Origin: Fidelibacterota bacterium | GTDB taxonomy: Bacteria; Fidelibacterota; Marinisomatia; SCGC-AAA003-L08; D37C17 | DNA length: 13,664 nucleotides | Direction of reading: 5' to 3' | Assembly (NCBI GenBank): GCA_018671635.1 | Contig: JABHHG010000043.1 | Coordinates: 1-13,664 of the forward strand | Shown here: one piece after another, positions 1-7,711 of the stretch | How positions within the stretch are numbered: the first letter of the stretch is position 1 | How the letters are laid out: every line of letters starts with the position of its first letter | Program-made: the position numbers and the translations under genes | Notes under the pieces: model-generated | Databases searched by the model: none | What the model saw: the letters and a program-made list of their open reading frames with translations, nothing else | Told to the model about the DNA's origin: nothing

Positions 1-302
1 AAGTAGGCGATTTCGCCATCTTACTCAAAAACAATTACACCAAAAAACGAGCCTTTATGCTCAATATAATTTCAGGACTAAGTTCTTTAGCTGGAGCCAT
101 TTTAGCATTTTTTTTCATGTCATCACTCACAAATGCAACTCCATATATCATGTCCATTTCTGCAGCAAGTTTTATCTATGTGGCGGTCAGCGATTTGATT
201 CCCCATTTGCAAGAGCATACAAATCCTAAGGAGAGTATTATCCAAATCCTGCTCATTCTTGCAGGAATTTCAGTAATTTATTTTATGAGTCATACCCATT
301 AA
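1..302 (+). CDS. ZIP-family metal transporter, C-terminal part (5' end outside window)
   Basis: The frame is open from the first base (first full codon at 3) to the TAA at 300-302, so this is the last ~99 residues of a longer protein, not a gene starting at the ATG at 57. The first residues, VGDFAILLKNNYTKKRA, match the conserved segment of ZIP (Zrt/Irt-like) transporters in which a metal-binding HE(I/L)P.E helix runs into 'GDFAIL' and a short basic loop. Three hydrophobic helices follow (roughly ISGLSSLAGAILAFFFM, YIMSISAASFIYVAVSDLIP and the final IIQILLILAGISVIYFM). The 'FIYVAVSDLIPHLQEH' helix is the usual late metal-site helix, and the protein ends in a short His-containing tail. Family members move zinc or other divalent cations into the cytosol across the inner membrane. 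The next gene starts 7 bases later, so the two are probably co-transcribed. Substrate cannot be told from the fragment. Confidence 0.88.
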   Translation, partial: VGDFAILLKNNYTKKRAFMLNIISGLSSLAGAILAFFFMSSLTNATPYIMSISAASFIYVAVSDLIPHLQEHTNPKESIIQILLILAGISVIYFMSHTH

Positions 303-309
303 GAATATC

Positions 310-1542
310 ATGCAGAAATTTCTTTTACTTTCAATATTCTCATGCGTGTTTTGTCAAATTCAATATTCTGGATATATAAATACAGAAACTAAAATTAGAA
401 ATCTAACGGGAGAAGTTTTAGACTTACCCTATCGGCTTTCTCAATTCAATTTTTCTTACACTTTTGCCATGATTGATATTATCTCGAAAGGTGATGTTGA
501 ATTTAGAAATGAAACTATGGAAGGATTATTTTCACTGAGAGAATTTTACATCGGATTCTATCCATCCTTTGGTGAAATTCGATTGGGAAAACAAATTAAC
601 TCATGGGGACTCGCCGATGGAAATAATCCCACCGATAATTTAAATCCTTATGACCTAAATTATATGTTTCTTACTGGAACAGATCGAAAGGTTGGTTCTC
701 TTTCCGTTACATTTGATACCTATGTGAACAATCATAAATTGGGTGTGGTGCTTATCCCCAATCATGAACCCAATCGATTCCCCATTGAAGATACAGATTT
801 CAAAATTGATGATAATGAAATTCCCCCAAGCAATAATGAAGATGAATCCCAATGGGGATTGAGCCTACAAAGTATGCTGGGTGAGAGTGATATTATGCTC
901 ACCTATTTTAATGGCTATGATTTTGCACCATCATACGCTGGAGAGGATCTACCAAATCAATATGAATTTGAATATCGAAAGACTCAAGTATTTGGTGTAA
1001 GCACAGTCTCATTTTGGAATAATCTTACATTCAGAACAGAGTTGGCTTACTTTGATACGAAGACTGCGTTAGATTTAGATACATCTGCAAATTACAAAGC
1101 TGAATATTTACAATATGTATTTCAGTTAGAATATCCGGCACCTTCGGATATAACCTTTACCTCCCAGCTTATTGGTAATAAAATGTTATCAGTAAAAGGG
1201 GAGGTGATGATTGAAGACCCTCCATCGATAGAGGCAACTAGTGATAATTTCAAGATGGGATTGGGAACACCATTTGCAGCATTTAGTGAGAATGCACTGC
1301 TCTTATCCTCGCAAAAAAAATATTTTGATAGTCAATTAGATATTTCAGTATTTGGAATGATTGATCTTACCCAAACGGGATATATGCTTGGGACAAATCT
1401 AGAATATTCCCCCATAGAAAACTGGGAAATTATACTGGGAAGTTCAAAATTTATAGGTGACGGAAAAGAAAATTCTCAAAACATTTTCAACAAATTAGAA
1501 TATTTTTCTAATACATCCATCGGAGTTAAATACTCATTTTAA
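310..1542 (+). CDS. outer-membrane beta-barrel protein (porin-like)
   Basis: A 410-residue exported protein. Residues 1-16 (MQKFLLLSIFSCVFCQ) form a short signal peptide; there is no proper lipobox before the cysteines. The rest is rich in alternating aromatic/polar strands and the protein ends in '...SIGVKYSF', a terminal Phe typical of BAM-inserted barrels. Residues 91-116 contain 'RLGKQINSWG' followed by 'NPTDNLNPYDL'. This resembles the 'GRQ..SWGE.DG..P.D..NP.DL' signature of DUF1302-like and related porin families, but the family call is from memory of the motif and not certain. It starts 7 bases after the ZIP gene without a clear Shine-Dalgarno sequence, which suggests coupling, and the MATE gene follows after 46 bases with no terminator between. 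A pore or uptake role is inferred from the fold only; the substrate is unknown. Confidence 0.75.
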   Translation: MQKFLLLSIFSCVFCQIQYSGYINTETKIRNLTGEVLDLPYRLSQFNFSYTFAMIDIISKGDVEFRNETMEGLFSLREFYIGFYPSFGEIRLGKQINSWGLADGNNPTDNLNPYDLNYMFLTGTDRKVGSLSVTFDTYVNNHKLGVVLIPNHEPNRFPIEDTDFKIDDNEIPPSNNEDESQWGLSLQSMLGESDIMLTYFNGYDFAPSYAGEDLPNQYEFEYRKTQVFGVSTVSFWNNLTFRTELAYFDTKTALDLDTSANYKAEYLQYVFQLEYPAPSDITFTSQLIGNKMLSVKGEVMIEDPPSIEATSDNFKMGLGTPFAAFSENALLLSSQKKYFDSQLDISVFGMIDLTQTGYMLGTNLEYSPIENWEIILGSSKFIGDGKENSQNIFNKLEYFSNTSIGVKYSF

Positions 1543-1588
1543 TCCCTCACAAAGATGTAAATTTTAAGCTGAATAAAAAAGATATTAA

Positions 1589-2938
1589 ATGGATTTAGGA
1601 CTACCCAAAGAAAGCAAAAAGAACGAATTTATAGAGAATCCACAAAAAGCGATGTGGAAACTTGCCATGCCCATGATGTTGGGTATGTCGGTTCAAGCCA
1701 TTTATATGTTGGTGGATACGGCATTTATCGGAAAATGGGTTGGCCCTACTGGTCTTGCAGCAATGGGCTATATTTTCCCATTTATGTTTTTTCTCATGGG
1801 TATCACATTCGGATTGGGTTCTGGTGCCACCTCCGTAATTGCTAAATATATTGGGGGCGACCGCAAAAAAGATGCGGATAATGCGGCTGAACATACCATA
1901 ATGTTGGGGGTATTCATTTATGGAATTATGCTCTTGGTGCTTTACTTTGCTGGTGAAGGATTAATTAAACTTCAAGGGGCAGATGAAGCGGCCACCCAAG
2001 CGGCTATGGACTATTTTAGCATTATGATTTTGGGTTCAATTTTTATGATTCTGGGCGTTTTCTTCCGGTCCATTTTATCAGGTGAAGGTGATAATGTATT
2101 TCCCATGAAAGTTTTAGGGGTCGGTACCGTTCTAAATATTATACTCGATCCATTCTTCATAAAGTATTATGGTATTAAAGGGGCTGCTGCTGCCACCATT
2201 ATTTCTCAAGGACTGGTATTCGCAATTTTTGTTTACTATCTAATTTTTAAGCATCACTCCTATATTACTTTCAAATTACAAGATTTCAAATTCAACTCCA
2301 AAATACTTTCAGATATATTTAAAATTGGGATGCCCGCATCTCTCTCAATGATTATTATGTCGTCTGGAGTACTTATTTATAATGTAATACTGGATTCAAA
2401 TGAAGCAGTTGCAGCGTATCAAACTGCAGGGCGAATTGAGCATTTATTTTTTCTTCCCATCATATCTATTGCAACTGCTTTAGTTACTTTAGTGGGAATG
2501 TTCTCAGGTGCAAACCGAATTGATTTAGTGAAGGAAATTGTAAAATATGGACTCACTCGTTCAGTGACAATTTCTGTATTATTTAGTATATTTTTCTCAA
2601 TCTTTAACCGTCAAATTATTTCTGGGTTTACCAATGATCCCAATATTATCATCCATGCCGCTGAATATTTCAGCGTATTGGTGTTTGCATATCCATTTAT
2701 TACCATCGGTATGACATGCAGCAGAGTAATGCAAGGATTAGGGCATGGAACCCCCATGCTCATACTTACTATTCTCAGAGTGGTGGTTATCAATTCAGTA
2801 TTTGCATGGTTCTTTGTGGTTATTCAAGGGAAGCCGGTAATTTTTGCATGGTATTCGCTGTTGATTTCATGTTCAATAACATCAGTAGTTTCAATTTTAT
2901 GGATGAGATCTAAAATCAAATCTTTTTCAATATTATAA
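1589..2938 (+). CDS. MATE-family efflux transporter
   Basis: A 449-residue polytopic inner-membrane protein with about 12 hydrophobic helices, the normal size and layout for MATE (multidrug and toxic compound extrusion) exporters. The N-terminal half shows the family pattern: 'WKLAMPMMLGMSVQAIYM' then LVDTAFIGKWVGPTGLAA, with Asp43 at the usual cation-site position of helix 1, and later 'GEGDNVFPMKV' and 'LNIILDPFFIKYYGIKGAAA' (Asp187). The second half repeats the fold from about residue 245 ('IFKIGMPASLSMIIMSSGV'). Members expel cationic drugs or metabolites by Na+ or H+ antiport; which ion and substrate apply here cannot be read. The start has only a weak AAAGA upstream. It is probably the last gene of the ZIP-barrel-MATE transcript, which ends at the terminator at 3088-3119. 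Confidence 0.93.
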   Translation: MDLGLPKESKKNEFIENPQKAMWKLAMPMMLGMSVQAIYMLVDTAFIGKWVGPTGLAAMGYIFPFMFFLMGITFGLGSGATSVIAKYIGGDRKKDADNAAEHTIMLGVFIYGIMLLVLYFAGEGLIKLQGADEAATQAAMDYFSIMILGSIFMILGVFFRSILSGEGDNVFPMKVLGVGTVLNIILDPFFIKYYGIKGAAAATIISQGLVFAIFVYYLIFKHHSYITFKLQDFKFNSKILSDIFKIGMPASLSMIIMSSGVLIYNVILDSNEAVAAYQTAGRIEHLFFLPIISIATALVTLVGMFSGANRIDLVKEIVKYGLTRSVTISVLFSIFFSIFNRQIISGFTNDPNIIIHAAEYFSVLVFAYPFITIGMTCSRVMQGLGHGTPMLILTILRVVVINSVFAWFFVVIQGKPVIFAWYSLLISCSITSVVSILWMRSKIKSFSIL

Positions 2939-3042
2939 TTGTATCTAAGTTGTAATATCCTCGTTACAAGTATTTACATTTAAACAGTACCCATGTGTCC
3001 ATTTAACCCTGTAGTTTTAATCAGTTGACCAAGTTACTTTTT

Positions 3043-3119
3043 CCTCCTCCTTAAATTTAACTTATTCAACCTCCTCCTTAATAAATGAAAGCTTTCAGCA
3101 CCCGCTGAGAGCTTTTTTT
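3043..3119 (+). ncRNA. candidate small RNA or CU-rich 3' UTR with two CCUCCUCC motifs
   Basis: Between the MATE stop and the terminator lie two copies of CCTCCTCCTTAA, at 3043-3054 and 3070-3081, in otherwise A/T-rich sequence. In RNA they would be unpaired CU tracts complementary to Shine-Dalgarno sequences, just before a strong terminator hairpin. That layout (C-rich seed plus terminator) is known for several bacterial small RNAs that block ribosome binding. No promoter was identified, so this may simply be the 3' UTR of the MATE transcript. Read on the other strand the repeats look like AGGAGGAGG sites, but no sensible ORF follows them. Confidence 0.25.
3088..3119 (+). terminator. factor-independent terminator after the MATE gene
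   Basis: AAAGCTTTCAGC (3088-3099) pairs with GCTGAGAGCTTT (3104-3115) over 12 bp with one G-U pair and a 4-base ACCC loop, followed by a run of T to 3119. It ends the upstream transcript only 27 bases before the ATG of the esterase gene. Confidence 0.9.
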
Positions 3120-3135
3120 ATAGGCAATTTCAATG

Positions 3136-3146
3136 TATATTTAGAT
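3136..3146 (+). promoter_or_regulatory. possible -10 box of a leaderless esterase transcript
   Basis: TATATT at 3136-3141, preceded by TG, lies 5 bases before the ATG at 3147. There is no Shine-Dalgarno sequence and only 27 bases separate the upstream terminator from the start. If this is the -10 element, transcription would begin at or next to the start codon. No convincing -35 element is visible; the expected position falls in the T-run of the terminator. Confidence 0.25.
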
Positions 3147-4571
3147 ATGAATTATTATACAAACATTATATTTATGCTTCTCTATATAAGTATTTCAACT
3201 TCTCAAATTATCGAAGAGCAATCATTGTTTGATGAGAATGGCAATGAAGTTGATATATTTGCTTACCAAATACCCGAAAATTATAATCCAAATAACCAAC
3301 ATCCATTACTAATAGCCTTCCATCAATGGGGGGGAAATCAGATGTCCACTTTTTCAACTGAATTTGATGAAGAAGCCAATGCACGAAATTGGATTTTCAT
3401 GTCTCCATTTGGAGGATCACCCAATAATTACAATCATCAAGATGCTCAAGAATGGGTGAAACAGGGCATTCAATGGCTGGAAGAAAATTATAATATAGAT
3501 AGTCACCGTATTTATGTGGTGGGTGGTTCAATGGGCGGTGCATCCGGCGCTATCTATGCCAATAATCATTTAGACCCAACAGCGCCCATGGTGGCGGCAA
3601 CGGCATCAGCGTCGGGGATTTTAGACTGTGAACGACGTGCCATCGAAATGGATGGTAATAATTCCATGATTGAGTGGTTTGGGGGTGATTATGATGAAGT
3701 GCCTTTTGAGTACCACCGAAATAGCGCGGTCTACTTTGCCGACTCTACCCAAAGTATGCACTATAATTTGCAATACACTCCCCTTTATTTAGACTTTGGA
3801 GAAATAGAGACTCATCGTACCCATGCCGAAGATTTATACAATTTATTATTTAACTATAATGACAATATGTGGATTGATACTATCCCCACCGGTACTCATG
3901 GGTATTCTGTTATTGATGAAATACATACCTGTGATTGGTTTAGTCAATTTGAGCTTCAAGATAGCCCAGATACTATTAATCTTAATTTAGATGAACCTAG
4001 CCGTGCATATTGGGTAGAGCCATTAAATCATGTAAATGAAACCGAATTTATTCGAGTTATCTCAAATAGATTTTATCCTGAGCATTCAGATTCATTACAT
4101 ATCATAAACTTTATAGAGATTTCTAATACTGATTCGATATTGATTAGTGAAATACTAGACGGTGACTTTAATTACCTACATCTTCTCATTAGTGATCCAA
4201 TTTATGATGGTATCATTATTGGATTTACTGGGGATTTTACTGCTGAAGTTATACAAGCTTCAGTTATTACTGAATTTGAAATAGATACTATAGAATCTGA
4301 ACTATCTAATGGAGTTCATTGGTTTAGTTTTAATAATCTAGATATAGATAATTCAGTATTTGATTATATATCTATTGATATTGATTATGAAGGATTGGAT
4401 GTAAATCAAGATGAAATTTGGGATATTTTAGATATTGTCCTAACCATCAATTTTATTATGATGAATATTGACCCCACTAATATTCAATTTGAATCAGCTG
4501 ACTTAAATAATGATAATATTGTTGATATATTAGATATCGTCATGATGGTCAATGTGATTATGGGGCAATAA
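3147..4571 (+). CDS. secreted alpha/beta-hydrolase (esterase/PHB-depolymerase-like) with C-terminal dockerin-like domain
   Basis: A 474-residue exported enzyme. Residues 1-20 are a signal peptide (MNYYTNIIFMLLYISISTSQ). Residues ~35-265 form an alpha/beta-hydrolase domain of the LpqC/feruloyl-esterase/PHB-depolymerase type: oxyanion region 'AFHQWGGN' (58-64), nucleophile elbow GGSMGG with Ser128, and probable catalytic His251 in 'TGTHGYS'. The acid is probably near Asp216 ('LYLDFGE'). Residues ~270-410 are a beta-rich linker of unknown type. Residues ~417-474 are two dockerin-like Ca-binding repeats: a degenerate one at D418/N420/D422 and a canonical one at D452/N454/D456/D460, each followed by 'ILDIV'. 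It likely hydrolyses esters in polymers or esterified polysaccharide outside the cell or at its surface; the substrate is not shown. It lies alone between a terminator and a convergent gene, with no ribosome binding site, and 2 bases separate its stop from the SDR stop. Confidence 0.83.
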   Translation: MNYYTNIIFMLLYISISTSQIIEEQSLFDENGNEVDIFAYQIPENYNPNNQHPLLIAFHQWGGNQMSTFSTEFDEEANARNWIFMSPFGGSPNNYNHQDAQEWVKQGIQWLEENYNIDSHRIYVVGGSMGGASGAIYANNHLDPTAPMVAATASASGILDCERRAIEMDGNNSMIEWFGGDYDEVPFEYHRNSAVYFADSTQSMHYNLQYTPLYLDFGEIETHRTHAEDLYNLLFNYNDNMWIDTIPTGTHGYSVIDEIHTCDWFSQFELQDSPDTINLNLDEPSRAYWVEPLNHVNETEFIRVISNRFYPEHSDSLHIINFIEISNTDSILISEILDGDFNYLHLLISDPIYDGIIIGFTGDFTAEVIQASVITEFEIDTIESELSNGVHWFSFNNLDIDNSVFDYISIDIDYEGLDVNQDEIWDILDIVLTINFIMMNIDPTNIQFESADLNNDNIVDILDIVMMVNVIMGQ

Positions 4572-4573
4572 CT

Positions 4574-5422
4574 TTACCGCTTCTTCAACCCTAATGTTTT
4601 ACTCATAGCCTTATCTAACCATCTATCAGGTAATATTCCAGGGAGGATGTAATCACGCCATTTATTAGGAGAGAGTACATATCTTGTCTTGGGTGAATTT
4701 GAATTGATAATTTTTTCAATTCGCTTGGCAATGACATCCGCATCTAATCCTTTTTTCTCAAACATTTTAATCAACCCATTAAATTTACGCAATGCGGGTT
4801 CAAAGTCTGATTTGAGAAAAATATTATTTTCAGGGTTGGGGGTTTTTTTCCAAATTTCTGTTTTGACGGGTCCAGGTTCAACAAGAATCACATCAATATC
4901 ATAAAGCATCAGTTCTCTACGAAGGGCATCTGAAATTCCCTCTACTGCATGTTTTGACGCTGAATATGGCCCCACAAACGGGTAAGAACGTTTCCCCGCC
5001 ACTGAGCTTATCATAATAATTTTTCCATTATTATTAGCATCTTTATAGGCACCCAACAATTTTGAAAACGCTTGAGTTACGGAAACTATTCCAAATACAT
5101 TCACTTCAAATTGTTTACGGAATACATCCACAGGAAGCTCAAGCATAGGTCCACCCAGTGCGATTCCAGAATTATTGATGAGGACATCAATTCCATCATC
5201 ACCCACCACTTGTGATACACAATCCGCTGCTTCATTGATGGCATCAGCATCTGTCACATCGAAAATTAGGGGGTAATAATTTTCTCCAAGTTCTAATTTA
5301 ACTCGTTTTGCATCTACTTCATTTCTAACTGAACCAAATACGCGATGCCCTGCTTTGGTTAACCGCAGAGCTGCTGCGTAACCAATACCCGTACTCACAC
5401 CTGTGATAACAATATTTTTCAT
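4574..5422 (-). CDS. short-chain dehydrogenase/reductase (SDR)
   Basis: A 282-residue classical SDR. The Rossmann cofactor motif TGVSTGIG is at residues 7-14, 'NNSG' (usual NNAG) at 83-86, and the catalytic set is Asn108, Ser140 (ISSVAG), Tyr153 and Lys157 (YSASK). 'PGPVKTEI' at 183-190 is the usual substrate-loop start. It should be a cytosolic NAD(P)-dependent oxidoreductase; absence of an acidic residue after the glycine motif and Arg33 in 'SVRNE' lean to NADPH. The C-terminal region (residues ~215-282) is longer than the minimal fold. The frame stays open upstream to 5476, but the 18 extra codons would translate the terminator at 5443-5465. The ATG at 5422 has GGAG at 5 bases, so that start was chosen. 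The substrate is unknown; no neighbour points to a pathway. Confidence 0.93.
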   Translation of the reverse strand: MKNIVITGVSTGIGYAAALRLTKAGHRVFGSVRNEVDAKRVKLELGENYYPLIFDVTDADAINEAADCVSQVVGDDGIDVLINNSGIALGGPMLELPVDVFRKQFEVNVFGIVSVTQAFSKLLGAYKDANNNGKIIMISSVAGKRSYPFVGPYSASKHAVEGISDALRRELMLYDIDVILVEPGPVKTEIWKKTPNPENNIFLKSDFEPALRKFNGLIKMFEKKGLDADVIAKRIEKIINSNSPKTRYVLSPNKWRDYILPGILPDRWLDKAMSKTLGLKKR

Positions 5423-5435
5423 ATTTTCTCCATAA

Positions 5436-5465
5436 ATAAAAAAGGGGAGCTTAAGTGGCTCCCCT
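5436..5465 (-). terminator. terminator of the transglutaminase/barrel operon
   Basis: On the minus strand AGGGGAGC pairs with GCTCCCCT (5458-5465 with 5443-5450, 7-base loop), followed by a T-run (complement of 5436-5442). It lies 25 bases after the barrel gene stop and just before the SDR start, so the SDR gene needs its own promoter or read-through. Confidence 0.9.
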
Positions 5466-5489
5466 AAATTTACCAATTATAATTGGTAT

Positions 5490-6398
5490 CTAAAACGTGA
5501 ACTGGAAATTTAATTTGTACACTAATTCATCCTTATTACTTTTACGAATATTTGGTGATATCAAAATTCCGCTTCCGCAATTATATACCAGTCCCGAAAT
5601 AAAAAATTTATCCTTGTCACTATCTTCTTCTAAAACATCATATCTAGAAAAAATGCTGACTTTTCGATTCACGAGATAATTTAGGTAAACAGATGTTAGC
5701 GCTTTTTCATCTGAAATATCTAACTCGGTGCCGAATCTAATCCCTCTAAAAGCAAATCCCCCATAGAGAGAAAATAGTGTGAGGGGTGAATCTTCAGTGA
5801 GTTCACTGGAATATACAACTCCTAAATTTGCGCCAGAATTTTTCGAAAGATTCGTCTCACCATAATTAACATTCAAATTTATTTTTTGAATATAATTTAT
5901 CTCTGGAGATTTATAGCCTTCTCCATTCAAATATTGAATACCCACGTTAAAATTATTTAAAAAATTCATTGAAACCCCAACGCCCAAATCCGCAGTTGAT
6001 ACAAATTTATTTTTGTCTAATGCTGACTTCTCAATAAAACGATATCCCCAGTTTTTTTCTTGAATGCCATATGTATTGGTGCCAATTAAACCCAAATTAG
6101 TCATACCCCATTCACATTTATGGTCAAGCTGCGCCTTTTTAAGAAATGTAACCAATCGTGTATCTTCAATATTGTTTTCAAGTTCATCTGTTGCTTTGTT
6201 AGTTCTACCCACATCAAAGACAACTTTAAACTTAGCATCATTTGACATGTCAATGGAATAACTGAAATATTGTCGATTAAAATTAAAGGCCGATGCATCA
6301 TTCTCACGGGTGTAGTCAAAATAAGTCACCCCCGTAATTGAGCCATTGTAGGCAAATACGAATGTAAATAATGACAATAGAATTGTTACTTTTTTCAT
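5490..6398 (-). CDS. outer-membrane beta-barrel protein, second gene of operon
   Basis: A 302-residue exported protein. Residues 1-16 are a signal peptide (MKKVTILLSLFTFVFA). The mature part is alternating beta-strand with strand ends such as 'FNRQYFSYSI', 'FKVVFDVGR' and 'FSRYDVLEE', and it ends in 'LNFQFTF', an outer-membrane insertion signal. About 12 strands are plausible for the length. The central 'NWGYRFIEKSALDKNKF' followed by 'TADLGVGVS' resembles porin-like proteins of marine bacteria, but I cannot name a family. The ATG at 6398 has GAGGGGAT just upstream. It lies 14 bases after the transglutaminase-like lipoprotein gene, so the two are an operon. The terminator at 5443-5465 follows. 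Function, including whether it works with the lipoprotein, is not known. Confidence 0.75.
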   Translation of the reverse strand: MKKVTILLSLFTFVFAYNGSITGVTYFDYTRENDASAFNFNRQYFSYSIDMSNDAKFKVVFDVGRTNKATDELENNIEDTRLVTFLKKAQLDHKCEWGMTNLGLIGTNTYGIQEKNWGYRFIEKSALDKNKFVSTADLGVGVSMNFLNNFNVGIQYLNGEGYKSPEINYIQKINLNVNYGETNLSKNSGANLGVVYSSELTEDSPLTLFSLYGGFAFRGIRFGTELDISDEKALTSVYLNYLVNRKVSIFSRYDVLEEDSDKDKFFISGLVYNCGSGILISPNIRKSNKDELVYKLNFQFTF

Positions 6399-6412
6399 AA
6401 TCCCCTCAGTAA

Positions 6413-7444
6413 TTAAATATTCTTATAGCTAAAATGCTTTGTGAATAATGTTGATGGCACATCATCAATTTCTAATAATGGATAGATGAATAAATTTACC
6501 GTCTCTTCGCCATACCCTTCTAATATAAAATCTCTACCAACCATCATCTCTACACGATTTTCTGTTGCAGTACCAAAAAAATAATTTTTCTTTTCTGGTG
6601 CCTTATCTGCTTCTGAAATATCAACGGGGGTCCAGCCCTTTCCTTCTTCATAATAATCTGCCCAACAATGGTATCCACCAATCTTACCTTGTTCACCTTC
6701 AGGTATGGTAAATCCCATATGAAATCTTGCAGGAACCTCTAGCGTTCGAGACAAAGAGAGGAAATATGAATGATAATCTGTACAATTCCCTACTCCAATA
6801 TCACACGCATACACTGAATTACCATTTCCAAAGGTATAATTACCTTTATGAGACTTAGCCTTTTTATATAGGCCTACAACTTCATCTCTATTTACAGCCT
6901 TATCTCCATACTGACCATCTGCACTCAACCACGGATCACCATAATATGTATCCCCTATCTCTTTAGGTTTACCATAGTGCATTCCTGATAGAACATAATC
7001 ATATATACCTCTAACATTTGATTCAGTTAGATTATTCTTTTCTATGATTTTAGAGAAAAAAGTACCCGTAGGTACAACTGAATACGAACCAAGATAGTTT
7101 TGAGGTTCTACATTATCATATTGAATATTTTGATGTTCCAATCTATTTACATCAAATGATATAAGAATATTTTTTTCAGTTCTAGTCCCCTGATTATGAT
7201 TTATATATAGATATTTATTACCATGTAGTTCTTCATTTTCAATAGTGTAATCTAATCCAGCAGCATCAATTTTAATATTAGTGATAGTCTGAACTTCATT
7301 AGATTGAGGTATTGGAGCCCAAAGCTCTAATTTTTTATTGTTTGTTGAATCAATGTTTATAGAATAATTAAAATTAAAATTTCTTTGCATATTGTCTGAA
7401 CATCCAAGTATAAATAATGCAGATATTAGCATGACTTTTTTCAT
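6413..7444 (-). CDS. transglutaminase-like lipoprotein
   Basis: A 343-residue protein with a lipoprotein signal: MKKVMLISALFILGC, lipobox LFILGC-type ending in Cys15. The C-terminal half holds a transglutaminase-like/cysteine-protease core with the full catalytic triad in order: Cys221 in 'GVGNCTDYHSYF', His259 in 'GGYHCWADYY', Asp275 in 'WTPVDISEAD'. Residues ~25-110 look like a separate beta-rich domain ('LELWAPIPQSNEVQTI', 'ILISFDVNRLEHQ'), the usual arrangement in bacterial transglutaminase-like proteins that carry an N-terminal beta-sandwich. Such proteins act as proteases or amidases, or cross-link. The lipid anchor places it at a periplasmic or outer membrane face. The ATG has AGGAG at 7 bases. 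The beta-barrel gene follows after 14 bases. The upstream leader holds a hairpin at 7480-7500. Confidence 0.85.
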   Translation of the reverse strand: MKKVMLISALFILGCSDNMQRNFNFNYSINIDSTNNKKLELWAPIPQSNEVQTITNIKIDAAGLDYTIENEELHGNKYLYINHNQGTRTEKNILISFDVNRLEHQNIQYDNVEPQNYLGSYSVVPTGTFFSKIIEKNNLTESNVRGIYDYVLSGMHYGKPKEIGDTYYGDPWLSADGQYGDKAVNRDEVVGLYKKAKSHKGNYTFGNGNSVYACDIGVGNCTDYHSYFLSLSRTLEVPARFHMGFTIPEGEQGKIGGYHCWADYYEEGKGWTPVDISEADKAPEKKNYFFGTATENRVEMMVGRDFILEGYGEETVNLFIYPLLEIDDVPSTLFTKHFSYKNI

Positions 7445-7479
7445 GACGTACTCCTGTTTTTTTGGTTTTTTGATATTAA

Positions 7480-7500
7480 GCCCCTGACAACCTTGGGGCT
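7480..7500 (-). promoter_or_regulatory. hairpin in the leader of the transglutaminase operon
   Basis: AGCCCC (7480-7485) and GGGGCT (7495-7500) form a 6-bp GC-rich stem with a 9-base loop, 36 bases before the lipoprotein start. No T-run follows on either strand, so it is not an ordinary terminator. It could stabilise the mRNA leader or bind a regulator. Confidence 0.3.
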
Positions 7501-7530
7501 AAAGGATGGTACTAGATAGATTTTTCCTCT

Positions 7531-7586
7531 GAAAAACGTCGACCGACGCTCAACAGAGTTATTCATCTATAATATGTATTATTCAT
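7531..7586 (+). promoter_or_regulatory. probable htrA promoter region with direct repeats
   Basis: TATAAT at 7568-7573 is the best -10 candidate before htrA. It is flanked by two copies of TTATTCAT (7559-7566 and 7579-7586) exactly 20 bp apart. Upstream, GAAAAACGTC (7531-7540) recurs before the secreted small protein gene at 9211-9220. There is no good -35 hexamer, which fits activator or alternative sigma control. The start site is not established. Confidence 0.35.
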
Positions 7587-7711
7587 AAAATTCATATGTG
7601 AAATTTAAAAACTAATATGCCTCCGAACACATATTTTTACATATTTTAATAATTTAGCTTTGGAACAAAATTTATTGGAATGCATTGCATATTCAAAACA
7701 AAGAGGATCTC

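Noticed and set aside
1601..2913. Several out-of-frame ORFs of 60-97 codons over the MATE gene
   Set aside because: They are shadows of a strongly conserved transporter frame, with no ribosome binding sites or recognisable products.
2950..2969. TTGTAA/TTACAA inverted repeat after the MATE gene
   Set aside because: The stem is only 6-7 AT-rich pairs with no T-run, so it is not a credible terminator.
3035..3081. Minus-strand AGGAGGAGG sites as ribosome binding sites
   Set aside because: No start codon at suitable spacing leads to more than about a dozen codons.
5423..5476. An 18-codon N-terminal extension of the SDR gene
   Set aside because: It would translate the terminator hairpin of the preceding operon, and the ATG at 5422 has a proper ribosome binding site and gives a standard SDR N-terminus.
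7685..7711. TTG start for HtrA
   Set aside because: It adds nine polar residues before the signal peptide, and the ribosome binding site points to ATG 7712.
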